Assembly (NCBI GenBank): GCA_013397795.1
Contig: VZTJ01001640.1
Coordinates: 726,241-790,240, forward strand
Direction of reading: 5' to 3'
Length of the DNA: 64,000 nt
DNA from: Orthonyx spaldingii
Lineage: Eukaryota; Chordata; Aves; Passeriformes; Orthonychidae
Shown piece after piece: positions 40,501 through 53,900 of this stretch. Numbering within the stretch: the stretch's first letter is position 1; each line of letters begins with the position of its first letter. Both the position numbers and the translations under genes were made by a program. The notes below the pieces were generated by a model that saw nothing but the letters and a program-made list of their open reading frames with translations, searched no databases and had not been told where the DNA came from.

Positions 40501-41001
40501 AGCAGTTTCTCCTTCCCCAGTCAGAAAAGGCACGAGTTCATGGTAACAATGTCCTGCATGAACTTCTTCTCCAAACAAGGACCAGCTTGTCATCAGACAG
40601 AAATGGAAAAGGGTCAACCTTTCCTGCCCCTTCTGCACATCACAATTCCTCCTTTCAGAGGGGAATGGCTTGAAAGCTCCAGTAATCCAACTCTGTTTTC
40701 TACAAAGAGTGACACCTCCAGACCCAATCTCCTCCTCTCCCTTTTTTAGGCTATGAACAAGTCCTTGGTGTTTTGGCCAGGCCACTTCTCCAATACCGCT
40801 TCTGTCTTTAGGAAAAGAAAAGGGAAAAAAACAAGAGGGAGGAGGGGGGTTTAAAAAAAGAAAAATCTGAGCTTTTTTTTGGAAAGTTCTGCCAATATTT
40901 TATGCCTCCTCTTTCTTTTTTCTTTCTATTTTTTATATTTTTTCCCCTTCTTACATTCACACAAGCAAAACAACAAGAGGGTCCTCTGATGAATGTGGCG
41001 G
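37546..41001. other. Unassigned, apparently noncoding DNA
   Basis: Several overlapping frames of 85-132 codons at 38986-40790 occur on both strands together. This is what composition with few stops produces; none shows a domain, signal peptide or consistent splice context. Purine tracts border the X-box-like motif. Confidence 0.5.
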
Positions 41002-41015
41002 ATCGCCATGGTTAC
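41002..41015 (+). promoter_or_regulatory. X-box-like RFX motif
   Basis: ATCGCCATGGTTAC matches the RFX consensus GTNRCCNNRGYAAC with two mismatches. It lies in a CpG-bearing patch (GGCGGATCGCC to ATGCGGC) between poly-purine stretches. It is a motif match only; binding and target are unknown. Confidence 0.3.
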
Positions 41016-44000
41016 GGTTCAGAGATGCGGCAAAAAGCAATTATGGTGGGACAGAGTAGAGAAAAAAAAGAAAAAAAAAAAAAAGGAGAGAGAAATGCAC
41101 CTCTTTGTCAGAATTTCAGAACAGCTGTAATAACACTTCTGCACCCCAACCAGTGCAAAGTAACTGAAATATTGTGGCATGCTAAATGCCAACGCATTAA
41201 ATACCAGGATTTCAATGTCACATTATTTAAAAAGACAGGAAGCATTAATTTCCAGCTGCACTTTCAGCTTGTTAAGTCATCTAGAGGGAATAGGGAAAAA
41301 GGAGCAAGTCCATGGCACAGGGCCTCACATTTTGAGGTGTGAAATAAAACACTGTTCAGTGAGGCAGTGGAATGCACTTGTAACAGATTTAATCTGACAG
41401 CAGCTGTGGTTTCCTATTTAAGCTTTGTGTGATTTATTTTTTCCCCTTGGTGTTGGAGCTCCTGGAAGAGACAGCGATGCTCTCCTGACCTTTCCCAGTC
41501 AGAGGACCTCAGAACTCTTTACCCCCATGCACCCAGTGCTGCTGCCTGTGACAGGCAAGGGAGGTGGGGCTCTGCCTGGCCTCACACAGTGCGTGAAACT
41601 TGCTCAGGTCTGATCTACCAAGGGTCACAGGTGGTTTGTGTTGGTTTGGGCTTCTGCAATGACTGGAAGAAGCAGGAAATGCTCCTTCGACATGCTATTG
41701 TTTTAAATCATATTGAAAATAAAAGCTGCATGCCACAGGTTGGGATTATCTGTTCCTAACATTTATTCCTCTGCACCTAACCAAGAGTAAGATTCACCTC
41801 TGCTCTTATTTGTATTTAATCTTGGTGGTTTCCATCATTGGTCTTACAGATCTATTTTTGGTGATAACAGCAGCATGAAATATTTCCCTTCCTTTTCATA
41901 CCTGTTGCATATTGCAGCCTCCAGCTGTGTTCTTGTCTTCCTGGCTATGAATCACACCAAAGATAAGATCCTGCTGAATTTTAGACCATGGAAAGAGGCA
42001 TAATGTAAGAAATTACTAAAATGGATCTGTCTCTCATCCTGTTCACCAAGAGGTTCTGCAAATTGTAGTGCCAAAGGGTAGAGGGAATCATGAAAGGGAC
42101 AGATGGTGCTGTGTTTTGTACACTTTGGGTGCAACAAAAACAAAGGATGGACAGAGCAGTACAACAATGAGTAGACAAAACAGCCCAAACAGAACAAAGA
42201 CTAAACACTTCACAGCTTATTTACCTCTTTTCTGAATATTTCCCTCCAGTTATGTTTCCTGTCTCTTCACAGAAAAGAGCTCTCAGGTTACACACCCCAA
42301 TTCCAGCTTTCCTCCATCCGATCACAAGAGCAAGCTTCTCCATCCAGCCAGCATTGACTCATCAAAGGGCTGAGACAAAGCTGTTTCCCCATCACAGCAG
42401 AGGTCTACTGTTCCTCTCTTCTTCTTTGTAGATTATGCCCAGCAAAATCAAAGCTCCAGACTTGCCTCCACACAAAAGAAATCTGAGAAAACCTGTGGAT
42501 GAGAAGAAGACACTAAATTTGAAGGAAAATGAAGTATTGCCAAGTCTTGTGGTTATATATCACAAGTCTATTGATATTTTGACTTTTTTAATTGCTTTTT
42601 ATAGCACTGCCTTCTAAAATCAAAAATCATCATGAACCTCTTATGAGAACAGCAGAGAAATCATGAATAATAGAAAGAAGGGACTGCTAAAGGTTTAGCA
42701 GTGAGAGGGAGCCTAAAAAAACCCAGAGCTTGAAATTCTCTTGCTTTTTAAAAGCAATTCATGATTTAGACAAACCTGTTGCAACTTCTGAACATGGATA
42801 CATCATGTTAGATAACGTACTTAGGAAGCACTAAGTACTGGGGTTTCAGAAAAAAAAAATTGTCATAAGACAAAAGCTCTGTGGAGTGAAACTAAGACCT
42901 AATATCACAGGTCATGCCTTTACTTCTCCAACAGCAGAGGTCTCAAGGACTAAACCAAACCCCCAAAATGGACTCTCCTCTAAATCCAACATTTGGATGC
43001 ACAGGGAGGCTCTGGTGTCTCAGAGCACCCCTCTGCCAATGCATCTTCAAGGCTTTTGTTCTCTCAGTACTGGAAACGTAAATTTGAAAATAAACGGTGA
43101 AACTTACTTCCAGTTTAATTTTGTATTGAAAAAATTAACAAACAGCCTCAGTTTCCCTAGGCAACTCAAAAAATATAGTGTTTAAACCCTTTTAAGCATT
43201 TTTCTATACTTAAAATTGAAAGAAAAACAAAAGGCCACTGAAAACTCTTTTCCAATTAAATTCAATTTTGGTCCAGAACCACTTCTTTTGTTAAACTCTC
43301 AGAGGAATTATCAGCAACCCACACTCCAGGAAGGTGGGTTTAACCTTTCCCTTGACAATTCACACCTTTGGAAATTTAGTTTCAACTTAATTTTCTCCTG
43401 TCTCAGAGCAGTTGCCAAATCAGAGGTAACCAGTGTAAGCAGTGGAGCAGGCTGGATGTCTCCCACCCAGCCTGGGACTTCAGGAGTGTGGTACCTGGGC
43501 AGCAAACAACAGAGCCAAAGCCAGTGATGAGGTACCAAACAGGAAGAGTGGCAAGGCAGGTGAAAGCAACTCGATTTCTATGTGAGACTTAAGGTGAAAG
43601 CAGAAACCGTTTGCAAAAATGTGTCAAGTGATGAGAAAAAAAAAAAGGTTGGAAATATAAACTGTTTCAGGAGTTTCAAAATCCACCTTTCTTTCCAAGA
43701 GAGGTAAGAGAGCAAAGCCTGGAAACCTGAAAAGTGATCAATTTAGGAAGCTCTGGTTTTGAACACGATGATACTTCTGCTCAGCCCCTGAACCAACCAT
43801 GGAGAGCTCCAAGAGGGAAGGATCATTAAGGTGAATGAATACCAAGCTGCAGCTGCAGCCCCAGCCCTGCAAGGTGCTGAACTCCCCCAAACCAACAGGA
43901 TCTAAAAACCACACATTTCTATCAAACACCCTGTGCCCAAATGGGGAACTCCCTAGAGATGGAAAGGAGATCAGAACAATCAAAAGTGACCCAGCCCTCT

Positions 44001-46119
44001 GCAGCAGCAACTGCCATTGCCAAGGCATCCTTTGTGCTATCTGCACTCAACATTTATATGAGAGAGAGATGAAAGAAGGAAATTTAAAACAAAGGTTTCA
44101 TTGCTGATTGTTGCTTTCTCATTGCTTTATTATTTGTTCTTTGCACATGTCAGATAAGTGGTCTTGCAAATAGCCTGAATTAGAAATGCAGATTACACTG
44201 GGCCAGAACACAGTGGACACTTTCACTCCAGCAATCCTGCTGGGAAAACACATGACCAGTTTGCTAAGAAACAAACTGAAAGTCAAAGCTAGCTTCATTT
44301 TTAGGCTGTGTCCAGTTCATAATCCAGCAGCTGTGAATAATTCTTCATTCTTAAAGAATTTAATGGAAGAACTGTGCTTCCAGTAGAAACTGCCACTGAA
44401 AGAGATCTGCGGCTCCTTGCAGTGGTTTTATGTGTTGAGGTGGAATCAGACATGATCAATCCTGAACTGGAGAGCTGCAACCAGAAAACCAGCATGTTGT
44501 CTCAGACCTCATAACAGACTTCAGTACCTGAAAGCTTGTCTCCCTGCCCACAGCTGAGATTAGTGTGTCACATAAAAGATATTAACTTTCCTCACATCCC
44601 TTGGCTTACTCGTTTACTAACACTCCTCCTAACAGTGGGACTTCTCCCTCTGAACATCATGACACATCCAAATATGATTACACAAAAGCAAGGCTACCAG
44701 TTCTTGGACTAAATGGCCATTTAAAATCCTACTGGCCATTTAATGTTTTGCAAGTGATTTTTTTTGAGATTGGCCCACTGCTTCTTTTGATTTTAGCATT
44801 GCTTAAAATCCTCCAAGTCTTACTCAAGAGATGTGACTCTTTTCCCAGCTGCTGCTTTGCAATCATTACCAAGTTCAGAAGCAAGCAAAAATGGATAAAA
44901 GTAAGGATGAAAATAAGATGTTTTATGTTGTCACACACACTTCATTATTCAGGGCACTCACCAGCAGGATAAAAGCTACTCCAGTCCCAAGTGAAGTTCA
45001 CCTGTTTCCAGGCAGAAGCTCTCAGCTGTTGCACTCCTGGGCATCAGATGGCAGAGCTGTAAGAAGGGACCACAACACAGGGAAATCCCAGCTTAACCTG
45101 AAGTCTGAATCTGGAAAAACAGCACTAATAAAGAGGCTGTAGAAATATATATTTTTAAAAAAAAAACAGGTGGCTTGGAATGACTGGCTATGGATATGGA
45201 TGTGGGGGATATTTTTGCTTTTGTTAAGTGTTTATTAATCATGAATTTGTTCAGTGTTCACTGAAGAAATGTAATTATTTCACTAAAGATAAAAAGTATG
45301 CAACTGGTTTCAAATAAACATTAAACATGTGAACTTGAAGGGAGATATGGACATACATCCAAAAAATCTGGTGTGAAAATCAAGCCCGTTCTCACAGGCT
45401 CACATTTATACAGGAATCCTTGTCTCCACTGGTAATGTTTTATGGGTTTGTGGTTTTTTGTTTTATGGGTGAGTGGCAAAAACATTCAGCAATCTGCTCA
45501 AAAGGATGCTATCATGGTTACAGAAGGCCACAACATGATCCCTAGACATGTTACAGCTGTCTTGTGTGACCTGGGCAATCCAGTCAGATCCATTTCAGGA
45601 GGAGTTAACCCTGCTACATCTCCAACTCCTCCAGCAGACATTGCAGCCCACACTGAGTTCTCACAGCAGAAGTGTAGAAAATGATTTGATGCTCTCAAGG
45701 AAGGCTGAAATCCAGGTGAGAACTGGTATCCTGAGTTTATCTAATTTGCACTTGAGTTGATATAATTTTGCTGTCATGAATCAGTTTTAAGTGTAGTGGA
45801 CTGAATTTCAGACCTGAACCTAGTCAATCACACCTTTTAAATGTGACATTTCATGCAACAACTGCGAGAAGAACTGGCAGGTTGACAGAGGATGAGAAGA
45901 GCATTAACAAATCTTTTAGAAAAAGTACAAGACTTTCAGCATGGAGAGAGAGAGCTCAAGGATCCAGAACGGCCTTCATGCTCCAAAATATATCTCCTTC
46001 CACAAGGCTTTGAAGGAGATTTCTGACTTTAAAACTTTCCCCATTTATTTATTTTCTACATTTGTTTGTCCAGGGAGGTCTGTTGAGAGGATGTGCTTGC
46101 TCCAGAGGGGTTTGGAAAG
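41016..46119. other. Unassigned, apparently noncoding DNA
   Basis: An A-rich purine tract lies at about 41060-41090 and an A run at 43636-43647. The stretch 41140-41280 is AT-rich with several TAAT/TTAA cores. No exon, repeat or RNA gene was recognised. Confidence 0.5.
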
Positions 46120-46285
46120 GAAAGAACAGAGCGGGAGAAGGGAATGCAACGAGCACTGGAAATGCACAGACACGTCACTGAAATCCTGACCTTTCTGACA
46201 GCTCCCGGCTGCCCGTCGGCATCGTGTCAGGGCCGGGGCTATCACGTTTCAGCCTCTGCATCGCCTGCAGCAGAGTAGCAGCTTC
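46120..46285. promoter_or_regulatory. Candidate regulatory element, dense CpG patch
   Basis: About ten CpGs fall in 150 bases, including CACGTCA (a CRE-like core), CCCGTCGGCATCG and CACGTTT. The CTGACA at 46195 and TGTCAG at 46225 form inverted arms, and TGACAG is a MEIS/TGIF-type core. No open frame or repeat accounts for the patch. Confidence 0.3.
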
Positions 46286-49189
46286 TTTATAATCAGTGGA
46301 TTCTTTTTTTCATTGCATCAGAATGGCACCTGGGCAGATCCTTTTAGAGGGGGGTGCAAGCAGAGGATGAGAACCTCAGCTGCAGAGCTGCTCAATTCCA
46401 GTTAAATGGAACTGGGTTTATTTATTATAACTCCATTTCAATCCAAAATCTACCAACGACTCAAAGACTCCTCTCTGCTAATGCAAAAATTAAGGGGTTA
46501 AACATTTCTTCCCTTCAAGTCGATGAAAAAACTCTTTTTGCCTATAGTGGGAGTAAAATGCCATTAAAGTTTTCTAATACTGCTTCCAAGAAAAGGTTTG
46601 GGTGGGAAGGATAATTGTTGAGAATTTTTTTTCTATGATATCTTACATTGACTTACTGTCAGAACTATTGCACTGTTACAAAATATTTTCCAAAGTCTTG
46701 CAATAAAACATAGCTGGAGATGTAAATAAAACATATAACGAAGTTTGTGACTTTCCAATTTAGAAATGGCAAGAAGGTCTCAGCATTTCAGAGAACAATG
46801 TATAAATTTGTATCACAGTACTTATTATCAGGTTATGAAGTGATTTTATCCTTATTAGGGTCTCAAATGTATATACTCCACTGAATTTCACAAAGTATCA
46901 AGTCCAGGTGAGGGTTTTAAAAAATGTTTTTCAGATATTTGGATTCACTTAAATTGATTCAGTGGTGCTGATGTGTCTGGGGGTTTTATAGGGTCAATTT
47001 TACGGGGAGAGAATTTTATGTGAAGTAAGGAAATTTTAGACACTTGGAAAATATGAGCAGCCACAAGTTAACATCAGTGTCAGAAACATGATTTCAAAAA
47101 TGTATTCAAGAAACCAAAAATCTCCACAAGTAGGAGTCCAATGCTGAAGAACTTCTTTACCTCAGAGTCCAGGACCATGACATTTCACATTGCTCACAAA
47201 AATCCACCAGGACAAGGTCTCCATGTGACATCATTTAGCATTTTCAAATGTTCATTTGACAAAGTTCTGAAAAATACATTCCAAGCTTAATCAACAGAAT
47301 ATGTAGAAGAAAAATCTAAATTATACTTGAAAAACTATTCATTTCTATGACCTCTGCCAGCAAACCTGCACAGTTCTCTCTCTCTGAACATGACCACCTC
47401 TGCCCTGGCTGCTGCTCAGTAATTCTCTTGGCCCTCTATCTGGGAGGGAAACTCTCTAATTCCAAGGGAATGTTGAATTTCTCCCAGTCGGAGATGCAAA
47501 ACTCTTCTCTCAGCTACCAGAAACATTAATTGTGTTGCACTAGAAAATCTTCCATTAGCTTCTATAAATAAGAATTAGCCAACACTAAACTATCATATCC
47601 CTGTGTGTTAATAATTTCTTTAAAATTCACATGGGTTTGGATACTTTCCTGTCTCTAACATTTATTTACTTCTAATCTGTGATTTCAGTGTTTTAATATT
47701 TCACGAGGAAACCCACAGTAGATGTGAAGTTTCAAACAAACTATATTGCGTTAATTACCTCAGTAAAAGATTATTTTGAGCAAGACAAAAATCCAAACAT
47801 TTTTTCCACAGGTCTCCTCTATAAAACAGGAAAGAAACTGAGTTTACAATAATGAAGCATTTCTGCTTCCGTGTGACTTTTGTCACTTTTCCAAAAGCCC
47901 AACACCTGATATAAGGCACCTGGCCATGGGTTACCCAAGGCATCAAAGTTCTACTTCTGAAAATGAACATTAAACTTCAAAGCCATTGGATCAGGCAGCT
48001 TTCTCAAATTTCCAGTTTAATCAAAAACTCTGTGATTAAGGTGGCATACTTGCATAAATTTGGTCCCTAAATATTAGAACTATAACAGGTATCCAGTTCT
48101 GTTTTCAGATAGGTGACCTCACTTGGACAAATTTTCAAAGTGCACATTCAAGCTTGTAATTCGGGTATTCATGGACTTGGTCTAGCGGTTGAAGTGGGTG
48201 AAATAGCCCCTAAACAGTGAAGGACAGTGACAAAAAGCCAAAGCAAAACCAAACCCAAAGATTCAAACAACAGGTTCTGTTACCAAGCAGAAAATATTTT
48301 TTCCCAACCATTTCACACAAAGCCAGATGTGAATGTGTAAGGGATTTTGAGCAAGGGGTACCGGGTGAGAACCTTCCTTAACTACCTTGGACTTGAAAAG
48401 TTAGAGCTGAAAAATGGACTGAATCTATTTTTGGCAGCCCTTTGGGACTGTGTCCCTAAAGTTTTCTGTCCCCAGGCCTGACCTCCTCAGAGGTTTCTGT
48501 CCATTTGGAAAGTGCGGCTAAAGCAAGTGCTTGGTGCTGTAGTTTGCAGCACAGAATGTTGGGTGTGTTTTAATTCACCAGGCTGCACTTTGGTGGCTGT
48601 GGTGGTTGGGGAGGGAACCACTGGAACCCTCCAAAGGATACAAATTCATTTCTCAGCAGCATTGTTTGAGACAAAGTTTTGCCCCGTTAAGTCAGTCATT
48701 GGATTTTCGGACAACAGGCTCCCCACCCGGGAGGGCAGCTGCTCTCAGCACTGGTGTTTTAACTTGTGGAGGATGGAAAACACGCCAGCAGGGAGTTTGT
48801 TTTGGCCCCACAATACAGGGATGGCTGAGCTCTGCATCCAGCAGAAGATTGTTGTTCCAACAATGGAAAACGGAAGGGGGGAAGAGATGAACTCAGAGCA
48901 GGCAGCACACCGAAGCCAAAACACACATTGCAGACATTTCTGCTGCGCTGGGATACACAGGTTAAGCCAAGTCAATGCTCTGCAAGTCTGAAAACTCACA
49001 CTCCAGCAAGCACCAGCCCTCGGCAGACCTGGACAGAGCAAAGGCTTTTACTGTGGCAAAGCAACCAGTTGAGGAGAAGTGTGAGGTTTTTCACAAGTTG
49101 CTCCTAAGAAGATTTAATATTGTATCTCCTCCTCTGCTGCATTCCCCTCTCACAGCCTACCCCTCCCAGGAGGCTGTGCAGAGTTAAGT
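46286..49189. other. Unassigned, apparently noncoding DNA
   Basis: AT-rich to about 48400, then more balanced. The longest frame (48512-48991, plus, 159 codons) begins internally with no recognisable motif and overlaps frames in other registers. Not supported as a gene. Confidence 0.5.
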
Positions 49190-49740
49190 CATTTGGCTGC
49201 GAGACAAAGGAAGAGCAGGGTAAAGAGCAACCGAGGGAGCAAAAGATGAGAGAGGTGGGAAGGCAAGAGAGAGGTGAAGGAGAGTGCTCTCCCAGGGATG
49301 TGAGGGAGCTGCCGAGGGCAAGGATGGGAGAGAGATCACACAGGAGAAGCCACTGGCACAAGCAGGTTGTCCTCCCCCAGCTCCACACATCAGTCACAAT
49401 GCGAGGGTGTCTGGAGCAAGTCCCTCGGGATAACGCAGGCACTCAGATTCACTCGTGGCAAAACCAGAGGAGCTGCTCGGTTGTGGCTCCCCCAGCCCGG
49501 TGAGCGGGAGCACACACAGGTGCGTGCAGCCCCACCTCACCGCAGGGGATGTGAATGGCCGGAGGCTGTGTCCAGCTGCTGGCTCAGCCGCAGGCAGGGC
49601 GAGGTTTCTCAAAGCATCCCCACCGAGCAGGTCAGCACACCTGGGCATCTGCCGGCCCCGTTCCCAGCGGCAGCACAGAACCAGCAGTGCCCTCGGAGCA
49701 GGGTACCCCAACCTCTCCCTTCCCTAGCTGAGGCTCGAGA
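49190..49740. other. GC-rich segment with a purine-rich lead
   Basis: The first 160 bases are almost pure purine on the plus strand (runs such as GAGAGAGGTGGGAAGGCAAG). About 400 bases of high G+C with scattered CpGs follow. Several frames stay open because of composition, but none has recognisable protein features. It is below the usual density of a CpG-island promoter. Confidence 0.5.
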
Positions 49741-50318
49741 GAGATAATTAAAGCAGAACAGTGGTTTTTTTCTGTCTTTCTCTTCTAAACAAAGGGTGTG
49801 AGTTAAGCCTTAGAAATATCAATTTCTTCACCCCAAACAAGGAGGACAGGTCTGTGTGCTTTAGCACTGCACATATTCTGAATTTTCTACCACATTTCCT
49901 TCTTTGCCTTTGCTCCCTCTTTCTCTCCTTCCATCCTTTTCACTGGCATAGGCTGAAATCAGCTCTCCTCCCCCATCCTCTCTCAGAACCTTTACTTTGT
50001 CCTCCATGCTCTTCCCAAACCTGATCCAACATCCCAGCATCAGCTGAGTTCAAGCTAAAGCACTCAAATATATTACTGTGAATTGGATGCAAACTCAAGC
50101 CTGGGAATTCTGCATATCCTCCATGTATTTAGCTTGTATAAACAGCAGTAGATATTTCTGTCCCTTCTACACAGGCACACACATGCTCCTGCTGCTCCCA
50201 ACCCTACAGGAATTCCCGAAAAGCCATTTAAAATTATTGCAAATGCAACACTACATTATGTCTTCTAAAAAATAATTTTAAAAAAGAATAAATAAAATAA
50301 CATAATAATAAAAATTTT

Positions 50319-50403
50319 AAAATAAAATAAAATAAAATAAAATAAAATAAAATAAAATAAAATAAAATAAAATAAAATAAAATAAAATAAAATAAAATAA
50401 AAT
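50319..50403 (+). repeat. (AAAAT)17 microsatellite
   Basis: Seventeen uninterrupted AAAAT units, preceded by an imperfect A/T-rich stretch from about 50270. Purity predicts length polymorphism. The apparent Phe-Tyr-Ile-Leu repeat frame on the minus strand is only the translation of this tract. Confidence 0.95.
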
Positions 50404-50859
50404 AGTCAAGCCCTGGCATACCTCCAGAGAGGAAAGCATCAGATCTCAGCTGGTAAATAAGATGTTACTGTGAAGCTTGTAAAGCCAACGTTATTTCTCC
50501 TTTGTAAAGGCTCTACCTGCATAACATGAAGGGGGCTCAGTGACAGACACATTAAAACACCATTAAACTGTGAAATAGAACACAGTGTGAAAATAGATTT
50601 AACCTTCACAGCATATTGATCTCTACCCCGCGCCGTGCCTAAGTTCTTGGACAACTGTTTTATAATAGGTTTTACTTATTTTCCTGTTGCTATTCTGACT
50701 TCCTCAGAGGAGGGTGTTATTTCTAAAAGCTCCTGACAGCTAAGGGAAAAGTGGGCTTGTTTCTTAGTCATCGCTCAGTGCTCAAGCCTTGCTGCTGCCA
50801 GCTGCTCCATAAACAGAAATCAGTTTTGTGCAAAGTGAAGGATGGGTCTGGGCAGCAGT

Positions 50860-50920
50860 GATTGCAGTGGGATGGGAGGAGGAGGAAGGGGAAGCGGAAA
50901 GGGAAGAGGAGACGGGCTGT
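50860..50920 (+). repeat. Polypurine tract
   Basis: Nearly all G and A on the plus strand (GGGATGGGAGGAGGAGGAAG, then GGGAAGCGGAAAGGG). Such tracts can adopt triplex or H-DNA. No flanking element was identified. Confidence 0.7.
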
Positions 50921-53900
50921 TTGCAAGGACTCTGCTGAACAAAACTATGCAGGATGCAGGCAGCCAGGCTGAACCCGAAATGCCTCCTGGAAAGGACAGT
51001 GCCAAGATTTATTTAAGCGTGCAGGGACACGGACGCTGTTTGTGAAGATAGGTAAAATAATTGTGCACACATCTGCATATTCAGACGGGAAATCCTTCTG
51101 ATGAATTGGCTGCCACAGGTCACGCTGCTGCCAGCCAGTCTTTAGACTTTCACTGGGAGATAGGGATTTCTCACAGTGATGAGTTATGCCACAGGACCTC
51201 TGACCCACCCGTCACCTCCCTCTGACCATTCATCCATCTCCCAGAGCCTTATGCTCAGAGTTCAAACCCTTTCAAGTGGCCAGGTATTTTTCTTTTTCAC
51301 GTCAAGTCAACAAAAATCCTCCACCCGCCTCTCCACTAGGATTTCCTTTCTGACCACCCCGAAATAAACCCAGCCGGAACACAGGACAGATAATGTCCAG
51401 CCACGTCCTGTAGCCCTGAACAAGGGTTTTGTAACATCCATGCATAAACTAGATAAATTTTTGGGGGTGTGGAGGGGTTATATTTACGGAAATATTTCTG
51501 ATGCCTTCCCCACCGTGGTCATCTGGCAAATTCTGGCCTGGCCGGAGATCTCTAAAAACATGTAAAAGGGAGGCTGAGCCCATCCATCAGATATCCCTGA
51601 CATGCTGCATAGAAATCAAACCTCTACACTGGCTGCTGGGTATGGCTGAAGGAGCAGAGTGTTGGATTTGTGCACGCAGACCTTGCCAGCAAATTAGCAC
51701 CATACCAGACACGTTTGCACACATGGTTCATGGGCAATTTGCAAATTATCCATGAGGCGACCGTGCAACTGCCACAGAGGTCACCACCCAGCAAGGCTGT
51801 CCAGGGCTAATTTCAGAACAATGGCAGAGTTGCATTGACTTCAGCAGGACTGGGATGGTTCTCTCTGCATTTAAGGGAACTGCCCACCAAAAATCTCAGT
51901 AAACTTCCCTCTCTGGTTAAGTAATCCAGTTTTCCATAACATTGAGCACGTTGGTGTAGCATGGATGCCAACCAGGCCCCAAAAACCTGAAGTCAACCAA
52001 AATGTATGACAATGTTACATTTATCTCATACACCTGACCTCTAATAATAATACTTTAAAAATGGACAAACTCACAATCTGGCAATAGGAATAATTATTTC
52101 TCATAAAAATTTCTGAGGCTTTTACAGGAGTGTCCTGTTCTGAATTACCTTAATCCAAGTCACACTGTGATGATGGAAATGACTGAACATGTGAGAAAAC
52201 AGCAAATAACTTTGGAAAGAGATTCCCTGTAAGGAAGCCTAACACTCTGCATGTGCAATTGAAAAATTGCCAAAATCCCACTCCGCAGACCTCTCACTTT
52301 CAGAGCGTGTTCATATCTTGCACCCCTGAGCACTGCCTCCGGTGAGCAGTAGCTCTGCAGAGCTTCAGGGGACAAATAAAATCCTCCAGAGCCCTTTCCC
52401 TCTGGGGAAGGAGGGAGCTGGCAAGTGGAAAAGAGGTAGAACTGAATTTTCTGGTGCACGGGGTAAGCCGGGAACCAGTGCTGAAACCATCCAGGCTCTG
52501 CTGGCACAAGCAGAATGATGGTGCCCTTTCTATCAGTGCTCAGTGCTGCAGTGGAGGACACAACAAGCCACTGCTGCAGAATGTGACCTGTGCAGGAGCT
52601 CTCTCCTGACTGATCATATGAAAAGAGGCTCATTCAGAGTGTTCTCAGCAAGCTTTTAACCCAGAGATGTTCAGAGGCTGGCAGGTCTTCTGCGCTGCCC
52701 CATGCCAGCCCTGGGCAGACGGGTTTTGGCTGCCTGACAGGAGCTGCATCACATCATGCTCTGGGCACAGGCACCTTCTGCTGGTTTGTGATCCAGTAAA
52801 CTCACATTGCTTGGGTCTTAATGGGTCTAAATTAAAGTATTTAATCTCTCCTGTAGTGGATCAGGGCATGGGGTCTCCTAATCCCAACACTAGTAGGAGA
52901 ATCGTTTCCACAGAACACTGTTACCGCGAGGAATGCTCTTTCAGGGCATCACCATCTGCTCAGCACTAGGTGCACCTAGTTTATCAGCAGCAAATTTGAC
53001 CACTGTTTATCCCTTTCATAGAGATTTTAATACTGATCCAAAACCTTTGAGCTCCACAGGCATTTGATTTCAGTGCACTTCAGGTGCAGCTCATGAGGAA
53101 CACCACTTTAGTACAGCAATGAAAGTGCAAAACACTCAACTGTTCATTGCTTTTTCATGTAGAGAAGTGGTTATATTTCCCTGCAGGAATCCTGACACTG
53201 CTTCTATTCCCTGAAAGGAATTTACTTTTTCCCTGTGCTTTAGAGAGGGCAAACACACTCTCACCAGCACAGCTGAAGAAGTTGTTTCCATTTTTGATGA
53301 TGCTGGATCAGAAGGACAAGGCACTCAGCTGTTTGGCTGAAGGGCAGTGAAAACGAAGACTTTCACTTTTCCTGTGCCTCATCCATTCATGGACATTCCC
53401 ACTCGTGTTTATAGAAACTCTCCAGAAGTTTCTGTCTCACCACACAGTGTCTTACATAGCCCACAGCTCCTACAGATCATGGCCCAGGGAGGGTGGTACA
53501 ACCAGTTTGCCACACAAACAGAACAAAATGTAAGAACAGTGCAAAGGCAAGTGACAGCTGAGACTAGGAAAGCCTAAACCAAAATAATCCGAGTGCTTTT
53601 TCTGCCACATTCTCTGTGACCACGGGCAAATCTTCCTCAGGAAATGGCTTGAGTTTCTCTGCTTGCCCTCTGGCCTTCAGATCAAAATACCAAAATCTTC
53701 AGGGTAGCACCTGAAGGTTACTCATTGTGTTTGGATCTCAAAGTTCAATCTTTTAATAAACCCATTTAACTGGAATCTCAAGTGCAAAGCCTGAGATGCA
53801 AATACCTCATTCAAAAACATATTTTGAAGTAACAGTCACACATGGCCATGGAAAGATGATGATAATTGTAACTGCTTTCATCAAATGGTATTGCCCAAAC

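Noticed and set aside
40902..41342. 146-codon plus frame with Phe-rich start and Lys-rich middle
   Set aside because: The residues come from T-rich and A-rich tracts; it looked like a signal peptide but is low-complexity translation.
48512..48991. 159-codon plus frame, one of the longest in the window
   Set aside because: No recognisable motif, and overlapping frames on both strands; composition explains it.
49190..49740. CpG-island promoter
   Set aside because: G+C is high but CpG density is modest, and no recognised first exon or start follows.
50234..50419. Minus frame with a repeated Phe-Tyr-Ile-Leu pattern
   Set aside because: It is only the translation of the AAAAT microsatellite.
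52160..52633. 157-codon minus frame
   Set aside because: No recognisable domain or signal; no supporting splice or start context.
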